A stretch of 59,145 nucleotides of DNA, taken from assembly GCA_030141605.1 (NCBI GenBank), contig JAQGDQ010000039.1:622001-681145 (forward strand), written 5' to 3'. The translations under genes were made by a program, and so were the position numbers. The stretch comes from Tubiluchus corallicola. Lineage: Eukaryota > Priapulida > Priapulimorpha > Priapulimorphida > Tubiluchidae. This document shows positions 13,251 to 24,864 of this stretch, piece by piece. The first letter of the stretch is position 1. Each line of letters opens with the position of its first letter. Under the pieces are notes generated by a model, which was not told where the DNA came from, made no database searches, and saw nothing but the letters and a program-made list of their open reading frames with translations.

Positions 13251-13338
13251 GAGTTTATAATTGCCCACACGCAAAAAATGAGATCGTGAGGCTGATTAGA
13301 GTTAGGGTATTTAAATTATGTGGGAAACTGTAAACTTC
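13251..13338 (+). mobile_element. TTAGGG-core inverted-repeat element, copy C (short core)
   Basis: The left end GAGTTTATAATTGCCCACAC pairs imperfectly with the right end GTGGGAAACTGTAAACTT. Between them lies a block with ATCGTGAGGCTGATTAGAG, one clean TTAGGG-like hexamer and GTATTTAAATTATG. The same order of blocks occurs at 16216-16344, 58829-58940 and, inverted, at 40967-41048. The hexamer run is minimal here, which shows that the element body, not a telomere repeat, defines the family. No coding capacity is present. Confidence 0.65.
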
Positions 13339-13439
13339 TATCCTAAATTCTAATTTAGTATCGCTTTCTTGCATTTGTATGAGTGATCTCGAACTATATC
13401 TTTATACAGTCATTATAGTATGAACCTGTGGTCCTCGTT

Positions 13440-13560
13440 GATAGCCCTCTAATGGCTTGTAGTGTAAATTTTTGAAATCAGAATACATCTGTGGTGTAAT
13501 GTCTGCCCGGAAGGTGGAAGGTCTTGGGTTCGAGTCCCAGCGAAAATGCATGTTTTTTTT
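13440..13560 (+). mobile_element. tRNA-derived SINE-like fragment
   Basis: A perfect B box (GGTTCGAGTCC) sits at about 13528-13538 within the T-arm-like sequence TTGGGTTCGAGTCCCAGC, where TGGG and CCCA can pair. A possible A-box-like TGGCTTGTAGTG lies about 80 bp upstream, which is longer than in a standard tRNA. I cannot define the 3' body. Confidence 0.4.
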
Positions 13561-14198
13561 CAGACGTTGTAATTTAGCTCTGATTTCTTCCGTTTACTCA
13601 ATTAAGCCCGTTTGCAAAAACGAAAGTTTAATTTCGTATTAGCTATAATATTGCAGAAAAACACAGAGGCTGCTATAACATAAGAAAGCTTTGAGAAATG
13701 AAAGCCTCGTAAGGCAAGATTTACAAATATTTCACGTGTCGTGCACTCTCACCACTATTCACAAAAACTGCGTTATTACCAGCGCTTTACCTTGAGAACA
13801 TGAATAAAGGTATTCTTTTGATCAACTCAGTTTTTAGATAGCAATCGCCATACGCGAAAGACTGAACAATCTCCACCGATTACGAAAATAAGTCGGCGAA
13901 ATCTAAGCCAGTTGCTAGTGCATCACTTTTACGTGCTCGTAAGAGAATTAATTATGTTAAGTAAACATGATTGCTTGACTATACATGCCGGATTTCTCCA
14001 ATTTTAGGCCGCTCTTTTATCAATGAGCAATGAGCTTAGTACATGATTTACCAATGCATAGATGAAGATAGCGGCGCAACCTCTTTCTTCGCTTTTATTA
14101 TTGTGTGGATTTCTCTGATTACTGCAATTCTTATTTTGGAAATACTGCACTTTATTGATTGGAGAATAGATGATGAACTCGCTTTTTTGCGCTGCACT

Positions 14199-14535
14199 CA
14201 TTTATCCTTTATCCCTACTTCCGTTTCCCTTTCTATATTTCTTATTTCTCACTGTTCTCGCTCTCTCTCTTTTTCTTTCTTCGCTATTTCATTCCTCACT
14301 TCATTCATTCGTTCATTCATTCACTCATTCATTCATTCAATCTAACTTTCTTGTTTTCGAACTTTCTTCATTTCTCTCATCCATATTGTCTTTTTATTCT
14401 TCTTTTGTTTCTTTCTCTCTATTTATCTTTCTCTCCACCTTTGTCCCTAAATTGCCACTTACCTTCCATCCTTATTTACTTATATGTTTATTTATTTGTT
14501 TGTTCGTTTGTTTCCTTTTTCCCTTATTCTCGGTG
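14199..14535 (+). repeat. Polypyrimidine tract with (TTCA)n segment
   Basis: About 330 bp is dominated by C and T on the plus strand. It includes a TTCA tetranucleotide run at about 14298-14340. The long open frames overlapping it (14043-14622) are translations of this low-complexity sequence, rich in Ser, Phe and Leu, and should not be read as membrane proteins. Confidence 0.85.
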
Positions 14536-14639
14536 CTTATTCCTTTTTTTTGTCAAGCTGCTTTATTTCATATCACAATAAAAACCTCGTTTTTGTTCGA
14601 CGAGCACATTAAGTATCACTAACTATAACAACCAAAAAT

Positions 14640-15135
14640 TTGAAATAAAATTGCGAGTAGTTAGTTCTCACCACAGTTTCCATTCACTTACTTTTCATCA
14701 GCCTCTGTCGGGGGCCTCCAGCGCCCGATAATGAACAAATTAACCAGCATCCTGAGCTTAGCTTCTTTGCAGCGTTTGAAACGGAGGAAATTAGGCTGCA
14801 GGAAGAGTAAGATCAGAAGGAAGAAAATTAAGTCTGTCTCCGCCGCAGCACGCTAGAAAAACAGTGCAATCAGTCCACGGGTCACCGGGTTAATTGCTGC
14901 AAACTGTCAAACATTGTGCGCCGGCAAGCATTAGTCACATTAATACCATAGAAGCCAGCCTGTCCGTGACGACATACTACGTCCAAAAACCAGCGTCTTA
15001 TTGCTATTTTAACAGGATGGCGTTGCAAATATTGCAAATAGCTACATTGAAATGAGCTTACATTCAGGTAAGCTCATAAAATTCAGAAGCTAAATTCATA
15101 AATTAAGTCCATATAGACTACATAACGCAGAATTG
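14640..15135. other. Unannotated stretch
   Basis: No frame, repeat or RNA signature was recognised. Confidence 0.45.
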
Positions 15136-15137
15136 GA

Positions 15138-15540
15138 ATTAGAAATTTATTGGCATATACACTACATTACAATGACATACATACAGCAAAACAACAACAA
15201 AATACGAAAGTACAAAACACAGCTATTACGTTATAGCTATAGTAACGCATAACATATATATATATAATTTTACTATAGATACAGTTAGCGTATCATTAAA
15301 TAATAATAAATAATATCAATATTAACATGTTACTGTAGAAGAGGGTGAATAAGAATAATAAAGTTATTAAAGCTCCTTCTACACTGCAGGAATAAGCAAT
15401 GTACAGTTCATTAGTATTGTGAATTTTTGAGCAGTTTGGTATAAACAACGGGGTGAATCGGGACAGCATGCACGTATACTTGACTCCATGCTGGAGAAAC
15501 AAAACAATACAATGAGCAAATGGGATCTGCAGCCCATCCT
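15138..15540 (-). mobile_element. Possible LINE 3' end (minus strand)
   Basis: Read on the minus strand, the sequence ends at about 15140 in a segment resembling a retrotransposon 3' end: repeated TTGTTGTT/TGTATG blocks, then CCAATAAATTTCTAATT. The upstream minus frame (15296-15502) is hydrophobic and matches nothing definite. The call rests on the tail structure only. Confidence 0.25.
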
Positions 15541-16029
15541 AGAAGGTTGTATTTAGTTCTAAGATATAAGGTCAATTAGAGAAAAAGGCAAATTTTCATG
15601 TTTGATGATATGCAACAGATTGTGCTATTTGCAAATAACATGCAAATTTGCAACAAATATTACGACATTTACCATGACGCACATGATGCTATATGAATCA
15701 TGCCAACAAAGATTTCTAAATGAACTCGGTTCTTTTAATCATTTTATAATCCTCACCTATGATAATTTATAAAGTTTATAAGCTACAGGCACAAGAAGTA
15801 AGCACGGAAGCAAATCTGGAATATTGCCAACGTGTCAGATTTTAGCGGTGATATATAAATTTTAATCGGCTTTTTCAAGCTTCCCATTATTCCGAGAGTA
15901 AAATCGCGTTGACAACTGGTAAATCGCGCAATCATATAGAATTTGTTCCATTTTAAAAAGATAGAAATGGAATTATTCAGTGATTAAAAACGGAATTTGA
16001 CGTAGGAAAGACAGTTCCTACATTTTGGC

Positions 16030-16200
16030 AAAAGAAAAGAAACTATTATATATTTATTTATTATTTACTTCGTCACAGTCATAGAGTTATCAATGACTGT
16101 ACGACAACATTAGTACAAAAATGCGCAAAAAAGCAAAAAAATTGATTAGTTGTAGGCAAATAAACCTATGCATTTTTATTTATTCATTTATTACAGTGAT
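16030..16200 (-). mobile_element. Possible minus-strand retrotransposon tails
   Basis: Two TTTATTTATT-type runs (16048-16068 and 16170-16192) read on the minus strand as AATAAATAAATA tails. The first is preceded by ATGACTGTGACGAAG, a layout common at LINE 3' ends. No coding part is visible. Confidence 0.25.
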
Positions 16201-16215
16201 TAACAACGATTAACA

Positions 16216-16344
16216 GCAATTACAATTCCCCACACAAAAGAAATTACTTCGTGAAGCAGATTAGGGTTAGGGTTAGGATTAGGATCAGGGTTAGGGTTGG
16301 GTTAGGGTTAGGGTATTTAAGTTATATGGGGAATTGTAAACTCC
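16216..16344 (+). mobile_element. TTAGGG-core inverted-repeat element, copy B (longest core)
   Basis: The left end (ATTACAATTCCCCACACA) is inverted with respect to the right end (TATGGGGAATTGTAAACTCC). The conserved block TTCGTGAAGCAGATTAGGG is followed by about nine TTAGGG/TTAGGAT/CAGGG-type hexamers and then GTATTTAAGTTATATGGGG. It shares ends and block order with copies at 13251, 40967 and 58829. The hexamer number varies among copies while the ends stay alike. This fits expansion within a MITE-like element rather than insertion of telomeric DNA at a break. Confidence 0.75.
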
Positions 16345-16936
16345 TTTGCGTATTTAATTAAATTTTTATTTATGACAGAACTGAGGCACGTCAAAAATTG
16401 CATCATTTTGACACATGAAACGTAGCTCACTGAGTGTCTTTCCCGCCATATGTTTCTTGCAATTTTAATATTCAGGGACAGCTGACTAGCTGACCATCAG
16501 GTCTTTCGCTATCCCACCCTTCTTTAACTTTGCAAATTATTAAGTATTGTTATGGTCTGATTTTCTTATGAAGACAAATAAACGATTCTGATTGAGAAAA
16601 TAAGGTCTGTCGGTTCGCTTTTAGGCAGAATACGAAAGCTAAAACTACAATTTCGTTTCGTTGAAAACACAAGAGCATCGTTGAATAAGGCAAAGCAATT
16701 AACTCCACAGACCCCAAAATTTCGTCGCAGACTTAGAAAACGAAACCAGTTCACAGTTGCAGTGGATCATTTGGTGGGCACTACTTTATGACTGGTCACG
16801 ACGTAGTTAAGGATTCAATGCCTAGAACCCAAGTGAGTGAAGTGACCCAACCAATACTATACTAATGTTAGTTTTCTGATTGAGACAACCTTCAAAAATT
16901 AACCACTTGCATTTTGCTGTTTAAATATAAAGTTAA

Positions 16937-16958
16937 AACTCCGTTTTTTGACGGAGTT
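16937..16958. other. Short perfect hairpin
   Basis: AACTCCGT and ACGGAGTT form an 8-bp stem with a 6-nt loop. There is no adjoining T run to make it a clear terminator. Confidence 0.3.
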
Positions 16959-17569
16959 AATTAAATAATTACCTGTAAATGCATTCAGATGAAAGCAAAC
17001 ATATTACTAGAATGATAAAAAATTATATTAATGTGAGTTGTAACTGAGTCGATACCATTTCAAATTGCAAAACTTGATCATGACCCAGGTTCAAGGGTCG
17101 ACCCAGTGATCCAACCATAATACATATACATAGTTAGTTAGAGCTGGTTTATGGCTATACTGAAGCAGAATGCTTAAAATGTTGGTTATCAAGAAATGTT
17201 TGCCAGGACAAATAGATAAAATATTCGATACTCGTAAACCATGTTTAATAAAAGTTCTTGAAAACGCGTACGCAGAAGGGTTTACCAAATTTAACAATAA
17301 AAATTCTTGACAGTGCTAACAATAGTAATAATCAGTCATATCATTAAAGCAAATTTCCGGCAAAATCCATCTAGCATACCTGTCGACCATTATGGACATC
17401 ATGGGCATCGATTACCATTTGACTTCCAATAACAGTTATAACCCTGAAACATCTATGCAACTTTGGAATAAATGTAAAAATTAAATCCAGCAACGATAAA
17501 TTTGTGAAAATCTAATCAATGTGCAAATTAGATGTGTGAAAAATCTAGGAGCAAACTTGTTTCTAAAAT

Positions 17570-17855
17570 GACCAGACGGCATAATCTAGTGATAGCGCGT
17601 CCGCTTTCGGTCTTGGAGGTCGTGAGTTCAATACAGCGGCTGGGAAATACCAAAAGCTCTAAAAATGGTACCTGCCGTTACCCTGCCTTACTCGTGGTAC
17701 ACACGCTAAAAGTGGGATAATAATAGTCTCTGTTATGTAGTTGTAGGTTGCTATTTACAGTCGGCAAAAAGCGCTTTGAGCTTATGTTAATTGTTCATCC
17801 AAAAGCCGACTTTAAATAAAGATTTTTATGGTTATTATATTACATTATATTATTC
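17570..17855 (+). mobile_element. tRNA-derived SINE with A/T-rich tail
   Basis: The head (17570-17640) has a degenerate A box (TAATCTAGTGATAG) and a degenerate B box (GAGTTCAATAC), separated by a tRNA-like GCGCGTCCGC...GGTCTTGGAGGTCG segment. The body contains GCGCTTTGAGCTTATG, a motif style I know from SINE bodies in several deuterostome and invertebrate genomes. The 3' end is AATAAAGATTTTTATGG followed by ATTATATTACATT units. The open frame at 17532-17720 is a translation of this SINE and not a gene. The family name is unknown to me. Confidence 0.6.
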
Positions 17856-17859
17856 AAAC

Positions 17860-20060
17860 ATCATCGACGAACTTTAAGGTTAGCTGTAATAGCGTAATAG
17901 TTCATAGCTACTAGCACATTGCATTGTTGCTGCTTCCTACAAAAGCCCTTATATTTAATCACCATTTTTCTGTTAAAACCTCGCACGATAATTGTCATCC
18001 TCGAGCGCAGAAACGAGGTACGTAATCACTGTTAAATGGGTCAAAAACGCAATTGTTTTGCCTAGGCTTATAACAAGAACAGAAACGCAACGCAAGCGTC
18101 TTCTTTCACGGAGCGAGTAATTGGCTTCATTCTGGAACTCTCGGTAATTGCATCATGGGATAGCTGATGTAAGCCGAGTGATGCAGACCTGGATTTCATC
18201 ATAATAGAAAATCTGATATGTATGGTGAGTATTTTGAGCCTGCATGAATCACGCACAATCGTTTTTGAATAAACATAAAAACAGAAAATCCCATTAAAAA
18301 TGCTCCTAGAGACAAGATTTGCTGATGTATGAAAGCACAGAAAAAACAATTATCACACATTTCATAAACAACCCACTGCATAATAAATTGTATTACATTT
18401 TTATTAGGAAAATAGGAACCTTTGCACTGAATACTAGCTGTCACCAGATTTTCCTAAAGATGACGGCTAGTGCGTTGGATTTTCCTAACAAAAATCTAAT
18501 AAAATTAATTATATAGTGGCTTTGTTTATGAAATGGTTATTGTTCTTGTTGTAAGGAATTTAAGCACTTCAATTATCATGCTGCAGGTACTATGTTTTGT
18601 GAAAAAAGAAAATATACTACTTTAATGTAAAAAACTGTTAAGCAAATGGTCCCTTCATTATAAAACCTCTGGCCCAAGGAGCAGTGTTACTTCCAAACGA
18701 TGTTTTTAGTTCACTTGCCTTTGCCAGCTTAGTTAACTTATTTGTCTACTTTTTAAATGGAAGCTTTACTTGTCTTTGTGATTCTTGGTCTGCAATGGTT
18801 TGAAATATCTTCGGTTGGTTTATAGCCGTCTTAATCCCAAGCCCATTTGTCTTACCATTTCTTTGACAATTTTATATTTATGAGAATTTTATTTCGGTCC
18901 AGGTGATCGTAAAAACAAGGGATGATAGGGTTAACTTTGCATTTGGGTAAAGTCTGGTTTGAAGAGGTACACCGTAACAATCAACCTGAGACAGAATCAA
19001 AACTATGATATTTCGCTGTCGGGAACGGCACCTACTTCTTGACAGATTGACAAATAAAACTTAAGCCTTTGCTTATCCCTATAACTTTGCAAAATCGTCT
19101 ATTTGGTAAGAATATAACTGACTGCCATACAATTTAAACATCTTATTCCCTGAATCCTGTCGAACTCGCAAGCTCAGTGTTCCTTAAAATTTTAAGAACA
19201 TTTCCCAGTCTTACATATCAGATTCTTCATTCTTTCTCTCTCTCTGTGTAACTTGCATGGGACTCAGCTGTCAAGAAAATCTGAAACTCCTACTTCACTC
19301 GAAAACATGGCGAGCCGCAAACGCTTAAATATTGCATGTCAGTGTCTTTTTTATTGCTTATTTTTAACGAGACAGCTATACGTGACTGTTGAGGAAAATG
19401 GCTTATATGAAAACCCGATCAAACATGCCTCAATGACCCAGACAGATTTATATTTGCCTATGCTTGGCAGTACGTAAGAAAATTACAGTTTATATTCCGT
19501 CGGGACGAATATCTGGCAGGATTGTGTAATCTGAAGGGAATTGTGGTGCGCAAACACCATTTACATAAAACTCCTCGTGCAGGCTGACAAAAGCTCTAGC
19601 AGTTTGAGTAAGGCGTTCAATGGACAAAGATACTTTTTACTTTAGGATGACGACATTTGAAAGAGCTCCTCTCTCTGTTAAAAAGAGTAAAAATAAAAAC
19701 ATTGATGCTTGTGAACAAATGACAGGAGCGTCTTTAATACGAAACATGAAAGGCAAGAGATGTTAAAATGTCAAATCATATCAGTAAAGTTCAAAAGTCT
19801 TTAAGGATCGAAAATGAATACAAGTTGACACAAGGTTTTATTTTAGAAATTGGGATATGTAGAAAATACTGTGAAATTCTTCTGTTGGTGATTCCAGTAA
19901 ACTTATTTGGGGGAATCTAAGCAATCGAACAAATTTATAATAAATTAACTCAACACACAACAAGAAAAAGTTAGGACTGTTAATGTCTTTCGTTTAAACT
20001 GAATTGCGCTGATGTACATTTAAACCCAGGGCTCGTTTCAACAGAGTTTTCATTTAAAGT
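17860..20060. other. AT-rich stretch without recognisable gene
   Basis: Frames at 18068-18516 and 19253-19477 are short and match nothing. Nothing structural was seen. Confidence 0.5.
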
Positions 20061-20066
20061 AGGTGC

Positions 20067-20416
20067 CAGGCAGGATTATGACCTTTTAGGCCCTAGGGTA
20101 CGAAATTATGGCTCCCCCTCAAACGGAGCCACCCTCTTAAAGCAAGAGCACCTCTGTTGAATTTTTTACTCGTGATATATTTTAGCGACAATTACATAGC
20201 TTGAAGTAAACTCATTGCAACTTCTTTAAATAAACTAGAATAGTCATATTTTATTTGTCTATAAAAATATTCTTTAAGGAATGTCTTTATTTTACTATTT
20301 ATTGCAAACCAAATTAGCACTATTTCAACACAACAGTATTGAAAAAACAGATTTTTTTACCAACTATTATAAAGCTTGAGGGACCCTAGGCTGCAGCCTA
20401 TGATAACCCGACCCTG
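20067..20416. mobile_element. Possible hAT-like non-autonomous DNA transposon
   Basis: The left end (from CAGGCAGGATTATGACC to CCCTAGGGT) and the reverse complement of the right end (from CAGGGTCGGGTTATCATAGG to GCCTAGGGT) align as imperfect terminal inverted repeats of about 35 bp with several mismatches. A CAGG(G)-start and a TAGGGxCC block are typical of hAT-family non-autonomous copies. I could not find the 8-bp target duplication expected of hAT elements. The interior of about 280 bp is non-coding. Confidence 0.35.
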
Positions 20417-20419
20417 CTG

Positions 20420-21120
20420 CCAGGGTGCAAGATTACGTCATGCAGTGCAGGTGACAATGTCGGGTGTAATCACACACTTACGTTACATAGCTTTCTCATT
20501 AACTGAATTTACGGTTGCAACCCTTATATATCACTGAACTGAAAATTAGTACATTGAGCGTTAAGTGCAAATAACACGTAACAAAAATGGGCAATATGTC
20601 TGAACCGAACACGTGGTCACACAGTGAAAAAAATCCCACGATGTTTTTTGTACAATAATGATCGATATAATAATAGCGTGTGGGCTTTAGGCACGATCGT
20701 TTTATGGAGTGTGGGACATAATTGTTGCTGTATAGAAATCGACAAGGTATTGCAAGCACTGGCAAGAGGTTCACGTACGGTTAACCGAAAGGTGAAAAGC
20801 TTTTTGATTAATGATGTCACACGGGTGAATACAAAGAACGGCAACAAACGATATGGAATAACTTTAACTATTCACTACGTTTGCTCTTGAAATGTAGAAT
20901 CAACAGTCTCTGAATAAAAGTGATTGTACGCGCGAATATCATGAACAAATAAATGCAGCAATAGCACACGTTGAAAGCCTTCATTTAATACTTTCTTTAA
21001 TAGAACGCTTGCTTTACTGAACGTTACACAATTGCGGCAAGATTAATTGAATTAAAAAAGTACAGGGTTTGTTTACCTACGCCAAAGTTCTGCTTTAGTT
21101 TTCGTGGAGAGATACCTGTT
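20420..21120. other. Unannotated stretch
   Basis: Overlapping frames on both strands (20499-20890) match no known family. No repeat boundary was seen. Confidence 0.45.
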
Positions 21121-21129
21121 CCAGTCTAA

Positions 21130-21610
21130 GTTCAGAGGACTTGAGCTCATGCATCAGACAATACTCGACCTTTGCCTGATAACCTCTGGTGTATGGCTTC
21201 TTATATTAGAGCAAAATTGCCATCTCATGATGTGTTAGTTTACAAAGGCAGGTGGGCTCCTGTTCCTAGGGATAGGAGAGTGTGCTCATGTGATAAAGTA
21301 AGTTCAAAGCGAAGAGTATGTTTTTTGTCATTACAGCACATGTTAAGACGAAATAGAGCACTGATCATAAGTTAGTATTTTCATCTATAAGGCAGCTTTT
21401 TGAAGCTGACATTAATGCGTTGTGTCTGTTTATTAATGATCGTTTTAACTATAATTAACAGAAAACGGTAACAAATAGTAGAGTGTACGTGGTGTGGACA
21501 ATTATTATTAGTGTGTAGACATTGTCATACGCATTATTATTATTATTTTTATTTGATTTTATTTTGCAATTTTAATAATAGTCAATAAATTTAAAATTAA
21601 AAAAATTAAA
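21130..21610 (+). mobile_element. 5'-truncated LINE 3' end
   Basis: The decayed C-terminal coding region (21133-21458) is followed by about 150 bp of AT-rich 3' UTR with an ATT run. It ends at about 21590-21610 in AATAAATTTAAAATT and A-rich sequence. The 5' limit is approximate. Confidence 0.55.
21133..21458 (+). pseudogene. Frameshifted LINE C-terminus with Cys/His-like region
   Basis: The upstream frame contains I-R-A-K-L-P-S-H-D, then K-G-R-W-A-P-V-P-R-D-R-R-V-C-S-C. This follows the layout of many LINE C-termini, where R-x-S-x-H-x-L-x-x-E-x-G-R-W is followed by R-x-C-x-x-C. The later H-x-x-x-C part is lost. That frame stops at about 21375. An alternative frame then continues with S-I-R-Q-L-F-E-A-D and F-I-N-D-R-F, the short helical end usual in such proteins, and reaches a TAA at 21456-21458. 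A single-base frameshift near 21375 is therefore likely. The catalytic RT domain is absent. Confidence 0.55.
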
Positions 21611-21614
21611 ATTT

Positions 21615-22820
21615 CGATAGCTGTCTTTCTCCATTTGACAGTACATGTGTAATAAAAAACCTATGTTTTCGATCCTGTACATAAGAAGCGGCGTTAAACT
21701 ACTAGTCCTATTGTAAAACTCAAGATGGTTCTATAATTTTGTGTTCGCTAACTAACCAGCTGACTAATTAGCTCACTCAATTAATCACTTTTCAGAAGCC
21801 TAAACTGATATCTAGGGACAGTGTATACGTATAGGCGTATTACACATGAGACCAAGTTGAAGAAGAGACAACAGGTGTTAGAAATTAGCATTGTAACAGT
21901 TGGTCGGATACTATACTTAATTAAAGATAGTGATAGTATGCAATGAGGTCAATCTAAAAGTCATTTTACTTTACAATTAGTCCACAGCCAGCTTCAGTTC
22001 AAACTTTAATCAGTCTTTGTTTCTAGTACATTACATAAATTTTGATTACAGCCTTACACCACATTCTATAATCCACTTTCAAACATCCGCAACAAAAAAG
22101 GGCACGAACAAAGAGCACAACTTTGATATTTACGGACACTATTCTCGGATACACACTAAATCCCCACTGCTGCCACATATCAAATAGCAAAACTGCATTC
22201 GTCAAAACTTTCAGACGTGGATCCGGCCAACACGAACATAAACCGCACAAATAATTAGCAGAGTTATATTTACGTCGTTTGGCAAAATTTATTATAATTA
22301 AGTGTAATTCATCATTTTGAAATGTCAGGCAGCTTGAAGGAAATGAAAGGCTTGAGGAGATTACGTTTAAATAATCTATTAGAATTTAATTAAATATTTT
22401 TTATAAACCATATTTGCGCATAAGACGACGAGGCAGTTAAACAATGTGTCCAAGAACAAGAGCAAATATACGTATGTAGTTACTTCTGGGCCAATAGAAA
22501 TTCATATAAGCCAGTCTATATCTGTATTCGATTTGTAACTGTAACATTCATTCATTAATTTTTACGTCCGAATGTTATAAGTTTGAGTTTATTACAGGAA
22601 CTAATGTTTATATAAAAATACAGTACGACATGTGACGGAAATGTAACAATAACGTTTTACACGGGACTTATGAGAGTACTCTGCTGAGACTTGTCACGTT
22701 ACAACTTGTAAGAATACAAACTTGAATGCTCTCTTCTTAGTCACAAAAAAGATTTTTTTATTTATTTCTATCCTAAAGGGGTTCGTACAATTGAATTGAT
22801 TACTGGAAAATGAAAACTAG
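21615..22820. other. Unannotated AT-rich stretch
   Basis: A 75-codon minus frame (22023-22250) matches nothing known. No clear repeat is present. Confidence 0.45.
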
Positions 22821-22824
22821 CGTT

Positions 22825-22914
22825 GCTAATCTAAAGAGATGAGCTGCTAAAATTGAGTTTTTTAGCTTAGCAGTTCAACTGTCAGGTGGTTAGCAGCACA
22901 ACTCTCAGATTAGC
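22825..22914. repeat. Small inverted repeat (foldback)
   Basis: GCTAATCTAAAGAGATGAGC at 22825 pairs imperfectly with the reverse complement of the segment ending CTCAGATTAGC at 22914. The arms are about 25 bp and the spacer about 40 bp. AGCAG motifs recur inside. It could be a MITE relic. Confidence 0.4.
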
Positions 22915-22919
22915 AGCAC

Positions 22920-24690
22920 AAGTTTTCACTTTGCAGTAGTCAGTTCAGTTCACAAAAAAGTTGTCCCGCTGACGCGTTTCGACGTGACGTAATGCTAGGA
23001 ACACAATCCCATTACGTGAGCTTGACCTAGTTCAGCATGCCTCTAGAATTCCCAGGAGCAGTAAACGAAGAAAAAAATCATTAACACCATCACACCGTTA
23101 CCTATCCTGTTGCTGCTGCTGCATCTCGGCTGTTAATGTTTAATTAAGGCTACTTGGGTTACGCGTGTTATCAATCAGCTCTACACGCGCGCGGAATGAT
23201 AACAAAAACGGCAGTAAAAATGCGACCATTGCGCTCATAAGACGCATTCAGAACACGTACAAACTAAAGTTGAGAGAATATTGCTTAACTGATTTTGTAG
23301 CCATATACGTAGAACCTAATAAATCTGCATGCGATATAGAGTTCAATCTACGCAGGCGTACGAAGAGTTCCACTAGACATCTTTGACGTTTGATGACGAT
23401 GGCAACAGCGATGATGATGATGACGAAAATGAATTATTTCTCTGAAGTAAATGCAGATGATACAAATTCAAATAACTTATTACCCATGAGCTAACTGATA
23501 TTAGTGTTTTGTTCTTTCCATATTTTTATTCATTCTTATAGGAGTTACTGCAATCCGCTATTGTTTTTTATTTTGTTTTATTATTGTTCTATATTATAAC
23601 AGTCTATAAAATTGTAGTAAATTACGAAAAAGAGAGTGAACAGATTTAGCATATTAAATTAATGTTCTCTCTTGCTTTAACCTGTTTAATTTATGAGTGT
23701 TCCGGGTGGCTCCCTAACGCTCTATACAGTGGTTCAATGTGTTCATTTATTACAGGAACAATTCAGCATGATGCAGTACGCTCTTCCAGCTTACCTGCCA
23801 CCAATACTGGTCTCATGGGCTTCCCGCGTATAGGACCATCGAAAGCTTAAGAAATGAAGAATTAAAAGTAAGAGAGAGGGATGGAGATATATTAATTACA
23901 GCAACAAATTTATCATTGGCAAATCTCAGTAGTAACAAAAATTTCAAACACGTGAGGACTGCATAATTTAATTAATTTATAAATCCGTTGTCCATTATAA
24001 TGGTTGCCAGCTTCTTTCACATTAATGACGTTGATCAATGAGCAAACAAAGTCTGAAGTGAACTGTCAAACGGAAAGCTAAATTTGGCAGAGTTTATAAA
24101 CAAGCAACTACGCCGCTTTTTTCAATGAACAAATTATTACATATTACCTAACTCGTGCGATAATGAAACAATTTTCTCTGTTTGTAATTTGGAAGGCCGC
24201 GTACATTAAATCATGCGCATAAAGGAAAAGCCGCTAACAATTCCTTGATGAATGTAATAATGCACCTTGCCTGACTTTCATGGATTATCATGTAGACAAA
24301 GGATAGAACCTTTAACAGCTTGACTCGAATTAATTTATACGTTGATGAAAGCTCGTGGGAATTTGAAATAGCAACGCACACAAAATTACATCTCTCAAAC
24401 ATATGACAATATAAATATCATTAGCGAGTCAGAACAGCTTAAGGAATTAACTGAAGCTGAAAAATATTTAACAGATTTTGTAATTTAGGTCGCATAAATT
24501 AATTAGAACGGCTGTAATTATTTCACCGGAAAGCGATGTACAAAATTACACATTTTTGTGTAAACAATTTATCATGCGTTTCCATTCAAGACATTTGGTT
24601 AGCCTTCAGTTTACGGTTAACACATACCAGCGGAGTATAATCATTTTGTCTAGCATCTTGATTAGAGACAGCCACATGTATAGGGGAGGT
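22920..24690. other. Unannotated stretch
   Basis: The frames 23165-23386 and 23662-23850 match nothing. A short GAT repeat lies at 23420-23440. Confidence 0.45.
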
Positions 24691-24699
24691 CGAGGTGAG

Positions 24700-24862
24700 A
24701 TGGGCTATTATGGTGAGTTGGAATAGTCTGGCGTTATATAGCGCCTACTCCACCACAAATATATATTACAAGCCCTACATATTTTTTGCAAATAAATGAT
24801 CATCATCGTCATCGCCATCATCGTCGTTGTCGTCGTCGTCGTCATCATCATCATCATCTCAA
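24700..24862 (+). mobile_element. Possible retrotransposon 3' end with ATC/GTC tail
   Basis: GCAAATAAATGATCATCATC at about 24789-24808 resembles a retrotransposon 3' end running into a trinucleotide tail. The ATC and GTC repeat runs to 24862. Upstream, a hairpin-like GGCGTTATATAGCGCC (24731-24746) could be the 3' stem. Only the tail is recognisable. Confidence 0.35.
24797..24859. repeat. (ATC)n/(GTC)n compound microsatellite
   Basis: A compound trinucleotide array, about 60 bp, with ATC units at both ends and GTC/GTT units in the centre. Confidence 0.85.
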
Positions 24863-24864
24863 AG

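Noticed and set aside
14043-14622. 150-codon hydrophobic frame that looks like a membrane protein
   Set aside because: It lies on a polypyrimidine tract with TTCA repeats. Phe/Leu/Ser bias follows from base composition.
16255-16318. Interstitial telomere or chromosome-fusion scar
   Set aside because: The hexamers sit inside an element with inverted ends that recurs with few hexamers at 13251 and 40967.
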